Positions 34,409 to 46,192 of a stretch of DNA of 64,000 bases are shown here, piece by piece. This DNA is from Vibrio ouci (lineage in GTDB: Bacteria; Pseudomonadota; Gammaproteobacteria; Enterobacterales; Vibrionaceae), in the NCBI RefSeq assembly GCF_004551525.1, contig NZ_SATR01000023.1:16295-80294 (forward strand), given 5' to 3'. Below the pieces are notes generated by a model, which searched no databases, was not told where the DNA came from, and saw nothing but the letters and a program-made list of their open reading frames with translations. The first letter of the stretch is position 1. Every line of letters starts with the position of its first letter. Both the position numbers and the translations under genes were made by a program.

Positions 34409-34860
34409 GGAATAAACTCCTAAAAATGGATATAGCTGTCTTATTATTTTTTCTCACCTTAAGTTGGCCGCCGAAGGGAGAAAGCATTTCCTATGTTGAA
34501 AACCAAAACTCATCATGAACTTCAATTTTCTTTTTCCTGCATACACGCGGTGTATCCATGCTTCTCAGACTAACTTCGCATCGAAAAACATCAACCAGAA
34601 CTTAATTTCCATATAAAAAAATATGACCCGCTACAAACTTTTATAATTCCAGTGATCCAGATCTCCATTTCACGACATCCAGGAGCTACAAAACATAAAA
34701 AACAACTAAAAACAGTGGGTTACAAAATAAAAAAACATAAACCAACTTGAAGTGACTCGCATTTTTTATTTGATAAATTACGTTTTACTCATGAATAAGA
34801 CATTAATCACAGAAGCATATCCCATGATATGAAGGCTAAAAATAAGACATTATTCCAGAC
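34409..34860. other. 452-base upstream region of the ligA-side porin gene
   Basis: AT-rich DNA holding the porin promoter on the minus strand. The clearest structure is the 15-base palindrome at 34541-34555. I see no convincing gene in it. Confidence 0.5.
34541..34555. promoter_or_regulatory. 15-base palindrome upstream of the porin gene
   Basis: ATACAC-GCG-GTGTAT is a perfect inverted repeat about 135-147 bases before the porin start. Its shape fits a dimeric regulator's operator, but no protein can be named. Confidence 0.4.
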
Positions 34861-34861
34861 A

Positions 34862-34892
34862 TAAAAAAAGCCACCGCAATGGTGGCTTTTTT
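34862..34892 (-). terminator. Terminator after ligA
   Basis: AAAAGCCACC (34866-34875) and GGTGGCTTTT (34881-34890) pair perfectly around GCAAT, with A and T runs outside. Confidence 0.92.
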
Positions 34893-34906
34893 TCATCTAA
34901 GGGTGA

Positions 34907-36997
<2,091 letters not shown>

Positions 36998-37023
36998 TCA
37001 CTGTTCGCAACTCTATCGTGATC

Positions 37024-37050
37024 GAAAAAAGGCTCCCAAAAGGAGCCTTC
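37024..37050 (-). terminator. Terminator after zipA
   Basis: AAGGCTCC (37029-37036) and GGAGCCTT (37042-37049) pair perfectly around CAAAA; the A run gives a T tract on the minus strand. It lies between zipA and ligA, so some transcripts end before ligA. Confidence 0.85.
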
Positions 37051-37068
37051 TAAATTAGGGCGGTTGGC

Positions 37069-37962
37069 TTAAGCTTGTTGAGCTGCTTTAAACTGCTGAA
37101 TTTGCGCTCTATAGCTATCCAAGCGGTTTGGAGTCATTAGGTTTCGTGCGTCATCAAGAACATTAGCACCTAAGTCATCCGCTATCTGCTGAGCAGTCCT
37201 GAGCATTAGCTTAAAGTTCTGCTCTGCGTCACCAAAACATGGCATGGTCATAAAGAATGAGATGCCTTTGGTGGTAAATTCAGCGGGGTCATCATGCTTC
37301 AATGTACCTGGCTGCATCATATTCGCGACACTAAATAACACTTTGCCGGTTCCTGAAAGATCTGCGTGACGGTGGAAAATATCCATTTCACCATAGATCA
37401 AACCATTTTGCTGCATGCTATCAAAGAGCTTAGTGCCAACAAATGACTCATCGCCAGCGCAATGAACGTTTAGAACAATCACTTCTAAAGGAACCTCTTG
37501 TTCAACTTCAGGCTCCGGCTCAGAAACTGCTTCTTCTATTACTGACTCAGTCACTACAGGCGCAATCTCTTCCACCTCATCAAGCGACTTAGTTGAGAAT
37601 GATGGTACCTCAAGTTCAATCTCTTGCTCTTTTTCCGCAACAGTCGCTTTTTCTGAGTAAACTTGTGCTTCTGGAGCTTCAGGAGTTGGGTAACTATCGA
37701 TCAACGGATCGGCAGCCATCTCCTCTTGCTCAACAAAGCCCGGCTCTTTACGCTCTTTCTTGATGATTTCAAAATCATCTTCTGGAGCAAACGCTCGTTC
37801 AGGTACTACGTCCGTGTCATCATTGTCGACATCTAACTTGCCAAGCGGTTTATTGCCAAACTTGGCCTTCCCTTCTTTTTTACTTGTCCATAATCCGTGG
37901 AACAATAAAGCGGCAATCGCTAATGCTCCGACAATTATGAGTACAAATCGCAGTTCCTGCAT
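37069..37962 (-). CDS. zipA: Cell division protein ZipA
   Basis: ZipA tethers FtsZ to the inner membrane at the division site. The 297-residue protein has an N-terminal membrane anchor ([20 protein letters not shown]) and a long acidic, Pro/Glu-rich linker (about residues 30-160). The C-terminal FtsZ-binding domain follows ([60 protein letters not shown]). The start is clear from the anchor. It stands upstream of ligA on the same strand and divergent from cysZ. The linker length varies widely between vibrios and is not diagnostic. Confidence 0.96.
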   Translation of the reverse strand: MQELRFVLIIVGALAIAALLFHGLWTSKKEGKAKFGNKPLGKLDVDNDDTDVVPERAFAPEDDFEIIKKERKEPGFVEQEEMAADPLIDSYPTPEAPEAQVYSEKATVAEKEQEIELEVPSFSTKSLDEVEEIAPVVTESVIEEAVSEPEPEVEQEVPLEVIVLNVHCAGDESFVGTKLFDSMQQNGLIYGEMDIFHRHADLSGTGKVLFSVANMMQPGTLKHDDPAEFTTKGISFFMTMPCFGDAEQNFKLMLRTAQQIADDLGANVLDDARNLMTPNRLDSYRAQIQQFKAAQQA

Positions 37963-38165
37963 TTTTAGCTCTCATTTGCTCGATATCAGCTAATTAACAT
38001 AACTCATATCAAATCTGTTTTAACCTTACTATGAGTTACTCTACCAAAACTCTCCCCTGTTTTAGAACAACTTAATGTTAGAAGTTCCTATAATGTTGTG
38101 ATTTTGAACACGCTTTTTTCTTGTTAAGATAGAAAGCGTTCGTTTTTACACCACTAGTAATGATT

Positions 38166-38912
38166 ATGAAAACACATTTACAACAACGTTCAGGCTTTGG
38201 ATATTTCTTTCATGGCATTGAACTCGCACTCACTCCTGGCATTCGTCAATTTGTTCTCATGCCGCTGCTTGCCAATGTCATTCTTGTTGGTGGAGCACTA
38301 TTTTATCTTTTCTCAAACCTCAACATTTGGATTGAGCAGTTAATAGGCCAGTTACCTGACTTTCTCTCTTGGCTTAGTTACTTACTATGGCCTTTGTTAG
38401 TTCTAACTATCTTGGCCACCTTCTCTTATTTCTTTAGCACATTGGCGAACTTTATCGCAGCGCCTTTTAACGGGTTACTGGCAGAGAAAGTGGAAGAGCA
38501 CTTAACCCAAAAGAAGGTTAATGAAGATGGAATGCTAGCGGTGATTAAAGATACGCCAAGAATTTTGGCTCGTGAGTGGCGCAAACTTGTCTATGTTCTA
38601 CCCAAAGCAATTGGCTTATTTTTGTTACTGCTCATACCTGCATTAGGTCAGACGGTAGGCCCAATCTTGTGGTTTGTTTTTACGGCTTGGATTTTGGCGA
38701 TTCAGTACTGTGACTACCCATTTGATAATCACAAAGTGACCTTTAATGACATGCGTTACAGTTTGAAACAAAAACAAGGCAAGGCGTATGGGTTTGGAGT
38801 GCTGGTTTCTGTGTTCACAACCATTCCAGTGCTCAACTTGATTGTTATGCCTGTTGCCGTTTGTGGCGCAACGTCAATGTGGGTAAACGAGTTTAAGAGT
38901 CAACATAGTTAA
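38166..38912 (+). CDS. cysZ: Sulfate transporter CysZ
   Basis: CysZ is an inner-membrane protein that brings sulfate into the cell for cysteine synthesis. The 248-residue protein has four main hydrophobic stretches (FVLMPLLANVILVGGALFYL, LLWPLLVLTILATFSYFFST, IGLFLLLLIPALGQTVGPIL, VLVSVFTTIPVLNLIVMPVA) and the family strings NFIAAPFNGLLAEKVEEHL and AWILAIQYCDYPFDNHKVTF. I use the ATG at 38166; an ATG two codons upstream at 38160 is equally possible, as neither has a clear ribosome binding site. cysK follows 205 bases on, and ligA-zipA is divergent. Confidence 0.95.
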   Translation: MKTHLQQRSGFGYFFHGIELALTPGIRQFVLMPLLANVILVGGALFYLFSNLNIWIEQLIGQLPDFLSWLSYLLWPLLVLTILATFSYFFSTLANFIAAPFNGLLAEKVEEHLTQKKVNEDGMLAVIKDTPRILAREWRKLVYVLPKAIGLFLLLLIPALGQTVGPILWFVFTAWILAIQYCDYPFDNHKVTFNDMRYSLKQKQGKAYGFGVLVSVFTTIPVLNLIVMPVAVCGATSMWVNEFKSQHS

Positions 38913-39056
38913 CTTATCCCCCCCTAAAGCGAAGCGCATATAATTATGTGCGCTTCGTCTGAATTCATATCATATAACTTTTTAATCCTTTTCTCGGCCT
39001 GATTCCTACCATAACCTTCTAAGCAGACAGACATAATCGTCATATATAGAACATAA

Positions 39057-39092
39057 GCTTACTTATCCCCTATAGTGTTGATTTAAGTAAGC
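39057..39092. promoter_or_regulatory. Inverted repeat around the probable cysK promoter
   Basis: GCTTACTTA (39057-39065) and TAAGTAAGC (39084-39092) are perfect 9-base arms on each side of a -10-like TATAGT (39071-39076). The symmetry suggests a regulator site (CysB is the known activator of cysK), or an unidentified repressor. No good -35 is seen, as expected for an activator-dependent promoter. Confidence 0.5.
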
Positions 39093-39117
39093 ACTTAATC
39101 AGATGAAGGATCACACC

Positions 39118-40086
39118 ATGAGCAAAATCTACGAAGACAACTCTCAAACTATTGGTAACACTCCTCTAGTACGCCTTAACAAAGTCAGCAACGGTAAAGT
39201 TCTGGCAAAAATAGAAGCACGTAACCCAAGCTTCAGTGTTAAGTGTCGTATCGGCGCAAACATGATTTGGGAAGCGGAAAAGGCAGGCACTCTTAAGCCA
39301 GGCGTAGAACTTGTAGAGCCAACAAGTGGTAACACTGGTGTTGCACTTGCATTCGTTGCAGCGGCTCGTGGTTACAAACTAACGCTAACAATGCCTGAGT
39401 CAATGAGCCTTGAGCGTCGTAAGCTACTTAAAGCCCTTGGTGCTAACCTTGAACTAACAGAAGCGGCAAAAGGTATGAAAGGCGCAATTGCTAAAGCGGA
39501 AGAAATCGTTGCTAGCAACCCTGAAAAATTCCTACTACTACAGCAGTTCAACAACCCTGCTAACCCACAAATCCATGAAAAGACCACTGGTCCTGAGATT
39601 TGGGAAGCAACTGACGGTGAAATCGATGTATTCGTCGCTGGTGTTGGTACCGGTGGTACTATCACAGGTACCAGCCGTTACATTAAAGGTGAGAAAGGCA
39701 AGAACATTGTTTCAGTTGCTGTAGAGCCAGCAGAATCTCCAGTGATTGCTCAAGCACTAGCAGGTGAAGAAATTCAACCAGCTCCGCACAAAATCCAAGG
39801 TATTGGCGCAGGTTTCATCCCTGGCAACCTAGATTTGGAAGTGGTAGACCGCGTAGAAGCAGTAACTTCTGATGAAGCGATTGAGATGGCTCGTCGCCTA
39901 ATGGAAGAAGAAGGTATTCTAGCGGGCATCTCATCAGGTGCTGCTGTTGTTGCTGCAAACCGCTTGGCGGAACTACCTGAATTTGCAGGAAAAACCATTG
40001 TAACCGTCCTTCCTAGCTCAGGTGAACGCTACCTAAGTACAGCCCTATTTGCTGGCATCTTTACTGAGAAAGAGAACCAACAGTAA
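39118..40086 (+). CDS. cysK: Cysteine synthase A (CysK)
   Basis: CysK makes cysteine from O-acetylserine and sulfide with pyridoxal phosphate. The start at 39118 has AGGA nine bases upstream and gives 322 residues. The cofactor Lys42 lies in [16 protein letters not shown], the substrate loop in [17 protein letters not shown], and the phosphate-binding glycine loop in [18 protein letters not shown]. The C-terminal string [20 protein letters not shown] is typical. The length and motifs match CysK rather than CysM, which has shorter sequence and different loop residues. cysZ precedes it, and a terminator follows. Confidence 0.97.
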   Translation: MSKIYEDNSQTIGNTPLVRLNKVSNGKVLAKIEARNPSFSVKCRIGANMIWEAEKAGTLKPGVELVEPTSGNTGVALAFVAAARGYKLTLTMPESMSLERRKLLKALGANLELTEAAKGMKGAIAKAEEIVASNPEKFLLLQQFNNPANPQIHEKTTGPEIWEATDGEIDVFVAGVGTGGTITGTSRYIKGEKGKNIVSVAVEPAESPVIAQALAGEEIQPAPHKIQGIGAGFIPGNLDLEVVDRVEAVTSDEAIEMARRLMEEEGILAGISSGAAVVAANRLAELPEFAGKTIVTVLPSSGERYLSTALFAGIFTEKENQQ

Positions 40087-40112
40087 TACGGTGTCAAATC
40101 AATTTTTCGCCT

Positions 40113-40141
40113 AAAAAAGCCCCATTCAGGGGCTTTTTTGT
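40113..40141 (+). terminator. Terminator after cysK
   Basis: AAAAAAGCCCC (40113-40123) and GGGGCTTTTTT (40129-40139) pair perfectly around ATTCA. Confidence 0.93.
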
Positions 40142-40386
40142 TGATCCCTGCCTCACCTTTGGTAATATCAGGGCTGTTTTATTTTTAGCTTCAAAATAAA
40201 GAGCTAAATAAGAATTTCTATCAATGGCGAAAGAAAGCATAGACTGGAATCGCGATTGAATAATTTACAACCAGTATCAGTTCTGACACGAAATGAACGT
40301 TCTGCATCTAGCAGAATATAATATTTGGAGTTAAGCTAGTTCTGGTTAAGAAACTATCAAAAAATAAATCAATTGGGGTATATAAC
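40142..40386 (+). promoter_or_regulatory. Promoter and leader region of ptsH
   Basis: The gap between the cysK terminator and ptsH carries a -10-like TATAAT at 40317-40322 about 65 bases before the start; no strong -35 is evident. In E. coli the pts promoters depend on CRP, but I did not find a clear CRP site here. Confidence 0.45.
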
Positions 40387-40644
40387 ATGTACGAGAAGCA
40401 AGTAGAAATCACTGCAGAAAACGGTCTTCACACTCGTCCAGCTGCACAGTTCGTTAAAGAAGCTAAAGCATTCGACGCGGACATCACTGTGACTTCTAAC
40501 GGTAAAAGCGCTAGCGCTAAGAGCCTTTTCAAGCTACAAACTCTTGGCCTAGTTAAAGGTACAGTAGTTTCTATCTCAGCTGAGGGCCCTCAAGCTCAAC
40601 AAGCTGTAGACCACCTAGTTGCTCTAATGGACCAACTACACTAA
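40387..40644 (+). CDS. ptsH: PTS phosphocarrier protein HPr
   Basis: HPr carries phosphate from enzyme I to the sugar-specific enzymes II in the phosphotransferase system. The 85-residue protein has the phosphorylated His15 in [17 protein letters not shown] and the regulatory-site Ser46 region [18 protein letters not shown]. It is the first gene of ptsH-ptsI-crr. A strong hairpin between ptsH and ptsI (40661-40692) probably helps ptsH mRNA to be more abundant than the rest. Codons here, as in ptsI and crr, are those of highly expressed Vibrio genes (many CTA/GGT/CGT). Confidence 0.98.
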   Translation: MYEKQVEITAENGLHTRPAAQFVKEAKAFDADITVTSNGKSASAKSLFKLQTLGLVKGTVVSISAEGPQAQQAVDHLVALMDQLH

Positions 40645-40660
40645 TTCGGTCTCCTATTTT

Positions 40661-40692
40661 CAAAGCCATTTTGTGAAAGCAAAATGGCTTTG
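40661..40692 (+). repeat. Perfect 13-bp hairpin between ptsH and ptsI
   Basis: CAAAGCCATTTTG (40661-40673) and CAAAATGGCTTTG (40680-40692) pair perfectly around TGAAAG. No T run follows, so it is not a full terminator but may partly terminate transcription or protect the 3' end of the ptsH message. Confidence 0.75.
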
Positions 40693-40782
40693 TTGGAAAT
40701 AGGCCAAAATATAAGCTACAAATATTCGTTAGCGCACTCATTATTCTCCCGTTTTTAAAGTTGACCAATTTAAGGTAAGGCT

Positions 40783-42507
40783 ATGATTTCAGGCATCCTA
40801 GCATCTCCTGGTATTGCTATCGGTAAAGCACTACTACTTCAAGAAGATGAAATCGTTCTAAACACTAACACTATCACTGAAGACCAAGTTGAAGCAGAAG
40901 TTCAGCGTTTCTTTGACGCTCGTAACAAATCTTCAGCTCAACTAGAAGTTGTTAAGCAAAAAGCACTTGAGACTTTCGGTGAAGAAAAAGAAGCGATCTT
41001 TGAAGGTCACATCATGCTTCTTGAAGACGAAGAGCTAGAGGAAGAAATCCTAGCACTAATCAAAAAAGACAAGATGCACGCTGATAACGCGATTTACACT
41101 GTTATCGAAGAGCAAGCAGCTGCTCTAGAATCTCTAGACGACGAATACCTAAAGGAACGTGCAACTGACATCCGTGATATCGGTACACGTTTCGTTAAAA
41201 ATGCACTAGGCATCAACATCGTTTCTCTAAGCGATATCAATGAAGAAGTTATCCTAGTAGCTTACGATCTAACGCCATCTGAAACTGCACAGATCAACCT
41301 AGACTACGTTCTTGGTTTTGCTTGTGACATCGGCGGTCGTACTTCTCACACTTCAATCATGGCTCGTTCACTTGAACTTCCTGCTATCGTTGGTACTAAC
41401 GACATCACATCGCGCGTTAAGAATGGCGACATGCTGATTCTTGATGCGATGAACAACAAGATCGTTATCAACCCATCTGAAGCAGAGCTAGAAGAAGCGA
41501 AAGCAGTAAAAGCGGCATTCGTTGCTGAGAAAGAAGAACTGGCTAAGCTAAAAGACCTACACGCAGAGACTCTAGACGGTCACCGTGTAGAAGTTTGCGG
41601 TAACATCGGTACTGTAAAAGACTGTGACGGCATCATCCGTAACGGTGGTGAAGGCGTTGGTCTGTACCGTACTGAATTCCTATTCATGGACCGTGATGCA
41701 CTTCCAACTGAAGAAGAGCAGTACCAAGCGTACAAAGAAGTTGCTGAAGCAATGGACGGTGAGTCGGTAATCATCCGTACTATGGACATCGGTGGTGATA
41801 AAGATCTTCCTTACATGGATCTTCCACAAGAGATGAACCCATTCCTAGGCTGGCGCGCAGTTCGTATCAGCTTAGACCGTCGTGAAATCCTTCGTGACCA
41901 GCTACGCGGCATCCTACGTGCATCAGCACACGGTAAGCTTCGCATCATGTTCCCAATGATCATCTCTGTTGAAGAGATCCGTGAACTGAAGAAAGCAATC
42001 GAAGAGTACAAAGCTGAACTTCGCGCTGAAGGTCTAGCATTCGACGAAAACATCGAAATCGGTGTAATGGTTGAGACTCCTGCAGCAGCAGCTATCGCGC
42101 ACCACCTAGCGAAAGAAGTAGCATTCTTCTCTATCGGTACTAACGACCTTACTCAGTACACTCTAGCAGTAGACCGTGGTAACGAGATGATCTCTCACCT
42201 ATACAACCCACTATCTCCAGCAGTACTAACAGTGATCAAGCAAGTAATTGATGCTTCTCACGCTGAAGGCAAATGGACTGGTATGTGTGGTGAGCTTGCA
42301 GGTGACGAGCGTGCAACTCTACTTCTACTAGGTATGGGCCTAGATGAGTTCTCAATGAGCGGTATTTCTATCCCTAAAGTGAAGAAAGTTATCCGTAACT
42401 CTAACTTCGCAGAAGTTAAAGCGATGGCTGAAGAAGCGCTTTCTCTACCAACAGCAGCAGAAATTGAAGCAGTTGTAGAAAAATTCATCGCAGAGAAAAC
42501 TCAATAA
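40783..42507 (+). CDS. ptsI: PTS enzyme I
   Basis: Enzyme I takes phosphate from phosphoenolpyruvate and passes it to HPr. The 574-residue protein starts [20 protein letters not shown]. It carries the phosphorylated His189 in [20 protein letters not shown], then [20 protein letters not shown], the PEP-binding Arg region [40 protein letters not shown] and [20 protein letters not shown], with the catalytic Cys in GMCGELAGD. It is complete and of the usual length. It lies between ptsH and crr, with hairpins on both sides instead of terminators. Confidence 0.98.
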   Translation: MISGILASPGIAIGKALLLQEDEIVLNTNTITEDQVEAEVQRFFDARNKSSAQLEVVKQKALETFGEEKEAIFEGHIMLLEDEELEEEILALIKKDKMHADNAIYTVIEEQAAALESLDDEYLKERATDIRDIGTRFVKNALGINIVSLSDINEEVILVAYDLTPSETAQINLDYVLGFACDIGGRTSHTSIMARSLELPAIVGTNDITSRVKNGDMLILDAMNNKIVINPSEAELEEAKAVKAAFVAEKEELAKLKDLHAETLDGHRVEVCGNIGTVKDCDGIIRNGGEGVGLYRTEFLFMDRDALPTEEEQYQAYKEVAEAMDGESVIIRTMDIGGDKDLPYMDLPQEMNPFLGWRAVRISLDRREILRDQLRGILRASAHGKLRIMFPMIISVEEIRELKKAIEEYKAELRAEGLAFDENIEIGVMVETPAAAAIAHHLAKEVAFFSIGTNDLTQYTLAVDRGNEMISHLYNPLSPAVLTVIKQVIDASHAEGKWTGMCGELAGDERATLLLLGMGLDEFSMSGISIPKVKKVIRNSNFAEVKAMAEEALSLPTAAEIEAVVEKFIAEKTQ

Positions 42508-42522
42508 TCAACTAATTCCAAT

Positions 42523-42553
42523 GAGATAGACGGTAAAAAAAGTCGTCTATCTC
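42523..42553 (+). repeat. Perfect 10-bp hairpin between ptsI and crr
   Basis: GAGATAGACG (42523-42532) and CGTCTATCTC (42544-42553) pair perfectly. A -10-like TATAAT follows at 42569-42574, which could be a separate crr promoter. No T run follows the stem. Confidence 0.65.
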
Positions 42554-42612
42554 GCAAGATTGGTATACTATAATTCGACAGAATTAAACGAAAACGTTAG
42601 GAGCATGACACA

Positions 42613-43122
42613 ATGGGTCTGTTTGACAAACTTAAGAAGCTAGTATCTGACGACAGCGCTGACGCTGGTGCAATCGAAATCATCGCACCTCTTTCTGGTG
42701 AAATCGTAAACATCGAAGATGTGCCAGATGTTGTTTTTGCTGAGAAAATCGTTGGTGACGGTATCGCGATCAAGCCTGCTGGCAACAAAATGGTAGCTCC
42801 TGTAAACGGTACTATCGGTAAGATCTTCGAAACTAACCACGCGTTCTCTATCGAATCTGACGACGGCGTTGAGCTATTCGTTCACTTCGGTATCGATACT
42901 GTTGAACTAAAAGGCGAAGGCTTCAAGCGCATCGCTGAAGAAGGTCAATCAGTTAAAGCTGGTGACACTATCATCGAATTCGATCTAGCTCTTCTAGAAG
43001 AGAAAGCTAAGTCAACTCTTACTCCTGTAGTTATCTCAAACATGGACGAAATCAAAGAGCTGAACAAGCTTGCTGGTTCTGTAACTGTTGGTGAAACTCC
43101 AGTACTACGTGTAACTAAGTAA
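42613..43122 (+). CDS. crr: PTS glucose-specific EIIA component
   Basis: EIIA-Glc takes phosphate from HPr, passes it to glucose-type permeases, and in its two phosphorylation states controls adenylate cyclase and sugar transporters. The 169-residue protein has the two active-site histidines: His76 in [15 protein letters not shown] and the phosphorylated His91 in [15 protein letters not shown]. It begins [20 protein letters not shown] with the membrane-binding N-terminal segment. It has its own likely promoter and its own terminator after the stop. Confidence 0.98.
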   Translation: MGLFDKLKKLVSDDSADAGAIEIIAPLSGEIVNIEDVPDVVFAEKIVGDGIAIKPAGNKMVAPVNGTIGKIFETNHAFSIESDDGVELFVHFGIDTVELKGEGFKRIAEEGQSVKAGDTIIEFDLALLEEKAKSTLTPVVISNMDEIKELNKLAGSVTVGETPVLRVTK

Positions 43123-43133
43123 TCTTACTTAGC
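43116..43133. repeat. 18-base palindromic motif, copy 1
   Basis: TAAGTAATCTTACTTAGC overlaps the crr stop codon; its arms TAAGTAA and TTACTTA pair around TC. The identical 18 bases recur at 47775-47792. Confidence 0.7.
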
Positions 43134-43141
43134 GAAACATT

Positions 43142-43171
43142 AAAAACGCAGCCGATTGGCTGCGTTTTTTT
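43142..43171. terminator. Bidirectional terminator between crr and ubiF
   Basis: AAAAACGCAGCC (43142-43153) and GGCTGCGTTTTT (43158-43169) form a perfect 12-bp stem around GATT. Confidence 0.93.
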
Positions 43172-43193
43172 ATACCTCAGTATTTTATTCTGG

Positions 43194-44372
43194 CTATTTC
43201 AGCCCCAATGCGTACTTCAATACTTGGGCTTTCAAAGGCCCTGTATTTTCAGCCATTTTAAGAGCAGCATTACGCACTAGCTTCAGCGGCGCAATATCAT
43301 TGCTAAACCCTTTGTAGAAAAAGTCCATTCCTGACTGCATCAGCAAGTTATCTGGGCGGCGCTTCCTTTCATATTGCGCTAAAACACTTTGTGATAACGC
43401 GTCTTTGCCTTCTGTCACTTCAAGTAGCACTTCAACATCTTTAAAGCCAAGGTTCACACCCTGCCCTGCCAGTGGATTAATCGTATGAGCAGAATCACCG
43501 ACAAGCACACACTGGTTGGCGGAATAAGATTGCGCATGACGACGCGTCAATGGGAACGAACCAGCTTGAAGCACTTTGATATCACCAAGCTCTTGCGGAA
43601 AGTGAACCAATACTTCTTCGCGCAATTGAACTGACGACATCGCTGATAACCGCCTAATACGACTTGGAGAGTCATACCAAACCAACGAGCCTTGAGTACT
43701 CTCCTTTCCATCAATGTGAAGAGATGCAAGAGGAAGAAACGATCTTGGACCAGACGGCGTAAACTGTTGCCAAGTAATATCTTGCTGAGGAAGCTGGGTT
43801 TCAACATTGATCAACATGCAGTGCTGACGATAATCCCAAGCGGTAATACCGATACCAGCCAACTGGCGAACTTTTGAGTTAGCGCCATCAGCGCCGACAA
43901 TTAACTCCGCAAAGATAGATTGACCAGATGACAGCTTAACCTGATTCGTTTCGCCAAAGATAATATCATCAAGTGTGTCAGGACAATAAAGTGTTACGTT
44001 ATCGAGCGATTCTAACTGCTGCCATAAACCAAGTTGAATCAACCGATTTTCAACAATGTAGCCCAGTTGCTCCATACCCAGAGATTCAGCATGGAAGCGA
44101 GTTCGACACTCAGGATGCTCCCACGTTTCTAAACGTCGGTAAGGGCAAACACGCATAGATTGGATTGCATTCCATGCACCTAACTCTGTCAAAATAGAAA
44201 CTGAATGCTCAGAAATGGCAGAAACACGAATATCTAATGGTTGCTCTGGGCTAAACGGCTTGAGTTTGGCTCCTTCAACGACCGCTACCTTGCGGCCTTG
44301 CTTGGCAAAACCAATCGCGGTTGCGGCCCCAACCATGCCTCCGCCAATCACTGCAACGTCAAAATCGCTCAT
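43194..44372 (-). CDS. ubiF: FAD-dependent ubiquinone biosynthesis hydroxylase (UbiF type)
   Basis: The enzyme adds a hydroxyl group to the quinone ring during ubiquinone synthesis. I place the start at 44372 (MSDFDVAVIGGGMVGAATAI), not at the ATG 46 codons upstream, because the FAD-binding Rossmann motif begins immediately. The 392-residue product also has VSAISEHSVSILTELGAW, the FAD-site string VGADGANSKVRQLAGIGI and LVGDSAHTINPLAGQGVNLG. The UbiH/UbiI/UbiF family members are hard to tell apart; the divergent neighbour miaB is the same as for E. coli ubiF, which supports UbiF. The gene is convergent with crr across a strong terminator. Confidence 0.9.
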   Translation of the reverse strand: MSDFDVAVIGGGMVGAATAIGFAKQGRKVAVVEGAKLKPFSPEQPLDIRVSAISEHSVSILTELGAWNAIQSMRVCPYRRLETWEHPECRTRFHAESLGMEQLGYIVENRLIQLGLWQQLESLDNVTLYCPDTLDDIIFGETNQVKLSSGQSIFAELIVGADGANSKVRQLAGIGITAWDYRQHCMLINVETQLPQQDITWQQFTPSGPRSFLPLASLHIDGKESTQGSLVWYDSPSRIRRLSAMSSVQLREEVLVHFPQELGDIKVLQAGSFPLTRRHAQSYSANQCVLVGDSAHTINPLAGQGVNLGFKDVEVLLEVTEGKDALSQSVLAQYERKRRPDNLLMQSGMDFFYKGFSNDIAPLKLVRNAALKMAENTGPLKAQVLKYALGLK

Positions 44373-44659
44373 AATTTGTACTTCATCATATTGATTATTT
44401 GGCTGTTTTTTATTGTACGTTTTCATTACCAAAATGTAACCAAAAACCTCAATTGCTATACGGGCAAATCCCTTGTTTGATAACGCTTTGAATTGATTTA
44501 TCCGCAACACTAGTCAGTTGGTTTTTAAAGCAGTACAATACGCCGCTCTCTGCACTGTGAGCAGAAAATTCGGTCATCAAACATTACATTTTATAGATGG
44601 CCTTAAGTAACACTGGGCGATTTGCTCCCTTAATTTAAACTAACGATCGAGCGAACAAA

Positions 44660-46084
44660 ATGAGTAAGAAACTGCTAATTAAAACCTGGGGCTGCCAGAT
44701 GAACGAATACGATTCATCAAAAATGGCGGATCTACTGAACGCGGCTAACGGCTATGAGCTGACGGAAGAACCAGAAGAGGCAGACGTACTACTTCTTAAT
44801 ACCTGTTCAATTCGCGAAAAAGCGCAAGAGAAAGTGTTCCACCAGCTTGGTCGTTGGAAAACGCTAAAAGATAAGAAAGAAGGCGTTGTTATCGGTGTTG
44901 GCGGCTGTGTTGCTACACAAGAAGGTGACCACATCCGTGAACGTGCACCTTTTGTAGACGTAATCTTCGGCCCACAAACACTGCACCGCCTTCCTGAGAT
45001 GATCAAACAATCTCAATCGAATGAAGCGCCAGTAATGGACATCTCTTTCCCTGAGATTGAAAAGTTTGACCGTCTACCAGAGCCTCGCGCTGAAGGTGCA
45101 ACAGCATTCGTTTCTATCATGGAAGGCTGTTCTAAGTACTGTACTTACTGTGTTGTACCTTACACTCGTGGTGAAGAAGTAAGCCGTCCAATGGATGACG
45201 TACTATTCGAAATCGCACAGCTCGCTGATCAAGGTGTACGCGAAGTCAACCTACTAGGTCAAAACGTAAACGCATACCGTGGTCCAACACACGAAGGTGA
45301 TATCTGCTCATTCGCTGAACTGCTTCGTCTTGTTGCTTCTATCGATGGCATCGACCGTATTCGCTTTACAACCAGCCACCCACTAGAGTTCACTGACGAC
45401 ATCATCGCAGTTTATGAAGATACGCCTGAGCTTGTAAGCTTCCTGCACCTACCAGTACAAAGTGGTAGTGACCGCATTCTTACTATGATGAAGCGTCCTC
45501 ACACAGCGATTGAATACAAGTCAATCATTCGTAAGCTACGTAAAGCGCGCCCTGACATTCAAATCAGTTCTGACTTCATTGTTGGCTTCCCTGGTGAAAC
45601 AGCGAAAGATCACCAAGACACAATGAAGCTAATCAAAGACGTTGATTTCGATATGAGCTTCAGCTTTATCTTCTCTCCACGTCCAGGTACGCCAGCAGCA
45701 GACTACCCATGTGACGTGCCAGAGCAAGAGAAAAAAGAGCGTCTATACGAACTGCAACAAACGGTTAATGCACAAGCAATGCGCTACTCACGCCTTATGC
45801 TTGATACAGAGCAGCGCGTTCTTGTTGAAGGCCCGTCGAAGAAGAACCTTATGGAGCTTCGCGCACGTACTGAAAACAACCGTGTAGTGAACTTTGAAGG
45901 CAGTGCAGACCTAATCGGTCAGTTTGTTGATGTGAAGATCACTGACGTATTTGCTAACTCTTTACGTGGTGACCTGGTTCGCACTGAAAAAGACATGGAC
46001 CTTCGCACAGTCATCTCTCCTACTCAGATGATGGCAAAAACAAAGCGCGAAGATGAGCTAGGTGTAGCAACCTTTACGCCTTAA
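44660..46084 (+). CDS. miaB: tRNA-2-methylthio-N6-isopentenyladenosine synthase MiaB
   Basis: MiaB is a radical-SAM methylthiotransferase that adds a methylthio group to isopentenyl-A37 of tRNAs reading UNN codons. The 474-residue protein has the N-terminal UPF0004 domain with three cluster Cys ([44 protein letters not shown]). The radical-SAM motif is Cys157/Cys161/Cys164 ([19 protein letters not shown]), then [18 protein letters not shown] and a C-terminal TRAM domain. It heads the miaB-ybeZ-ybeY-corC-lnt group and is divergent from ubiF, as in E. coli. Confidence 0.98.
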   Translation: MSKKLLIKTWGCQMNEYDSSKMADLLNAANGYELTEEPEEADVLLLNTCSIREKAQEKVFHQLGRWKTLKDKKEGVVIGVGGCVATQEGDHIRERAPFVDVIFGPQTLHRLPEMIKQSQSNEAPVMDISFPEIEKFDRLPEPRAEGATAFVSIMEGCSKYCTYCVVPYTRGEEVSRPMDDVLFEIAQLADQGVREVNLLGQNVNAYRGPTHEGDICSFAELLRLVASIDGIDRIRFTTSHPLEFTDDIIAVYEDTPELVSFLHLPVQSGSDRILTMMKRPHTAIEYKSIIRKLRKARPDIQISSDFIVGFPGETAKDHQDTMKLIKDVDFDMSFSFIFSPRPGTPAADYPCDVPEQEKKERLYELQQTVNAQAMRYSRLMLDTEQRVLVEGPSKKNLMELRARTENNRVVNFEGSADLIGQFVDVKITDVFANSLRGDLVRTEKDMDLRTVISPTQMMAKTKREDELGVATFTP

Positions 46085-46139
46085 GCTTGAAAATCGCTGT
46101 ATAAGTTACCATCTTAGAAATAGGTAACGATCGCCATTA

Positions 46140-46167
46140 GAAGCCCGGTCTAAATCGGGCTTTTTTA
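46140..46167 (+). terminator. Terminator between miaB and ybeZ
   Basis: AAGCCCG (46141-46147) and CGGGCTT (46156-46162) pair, followed by TTTT. ybeZ begins only 26 bases on, so the downstream genes need their own promoter or read-through. Confidence 0.85.
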
Positions 46168-46192
46168 GAGTGGCACACTTTGAGAGGCAACT

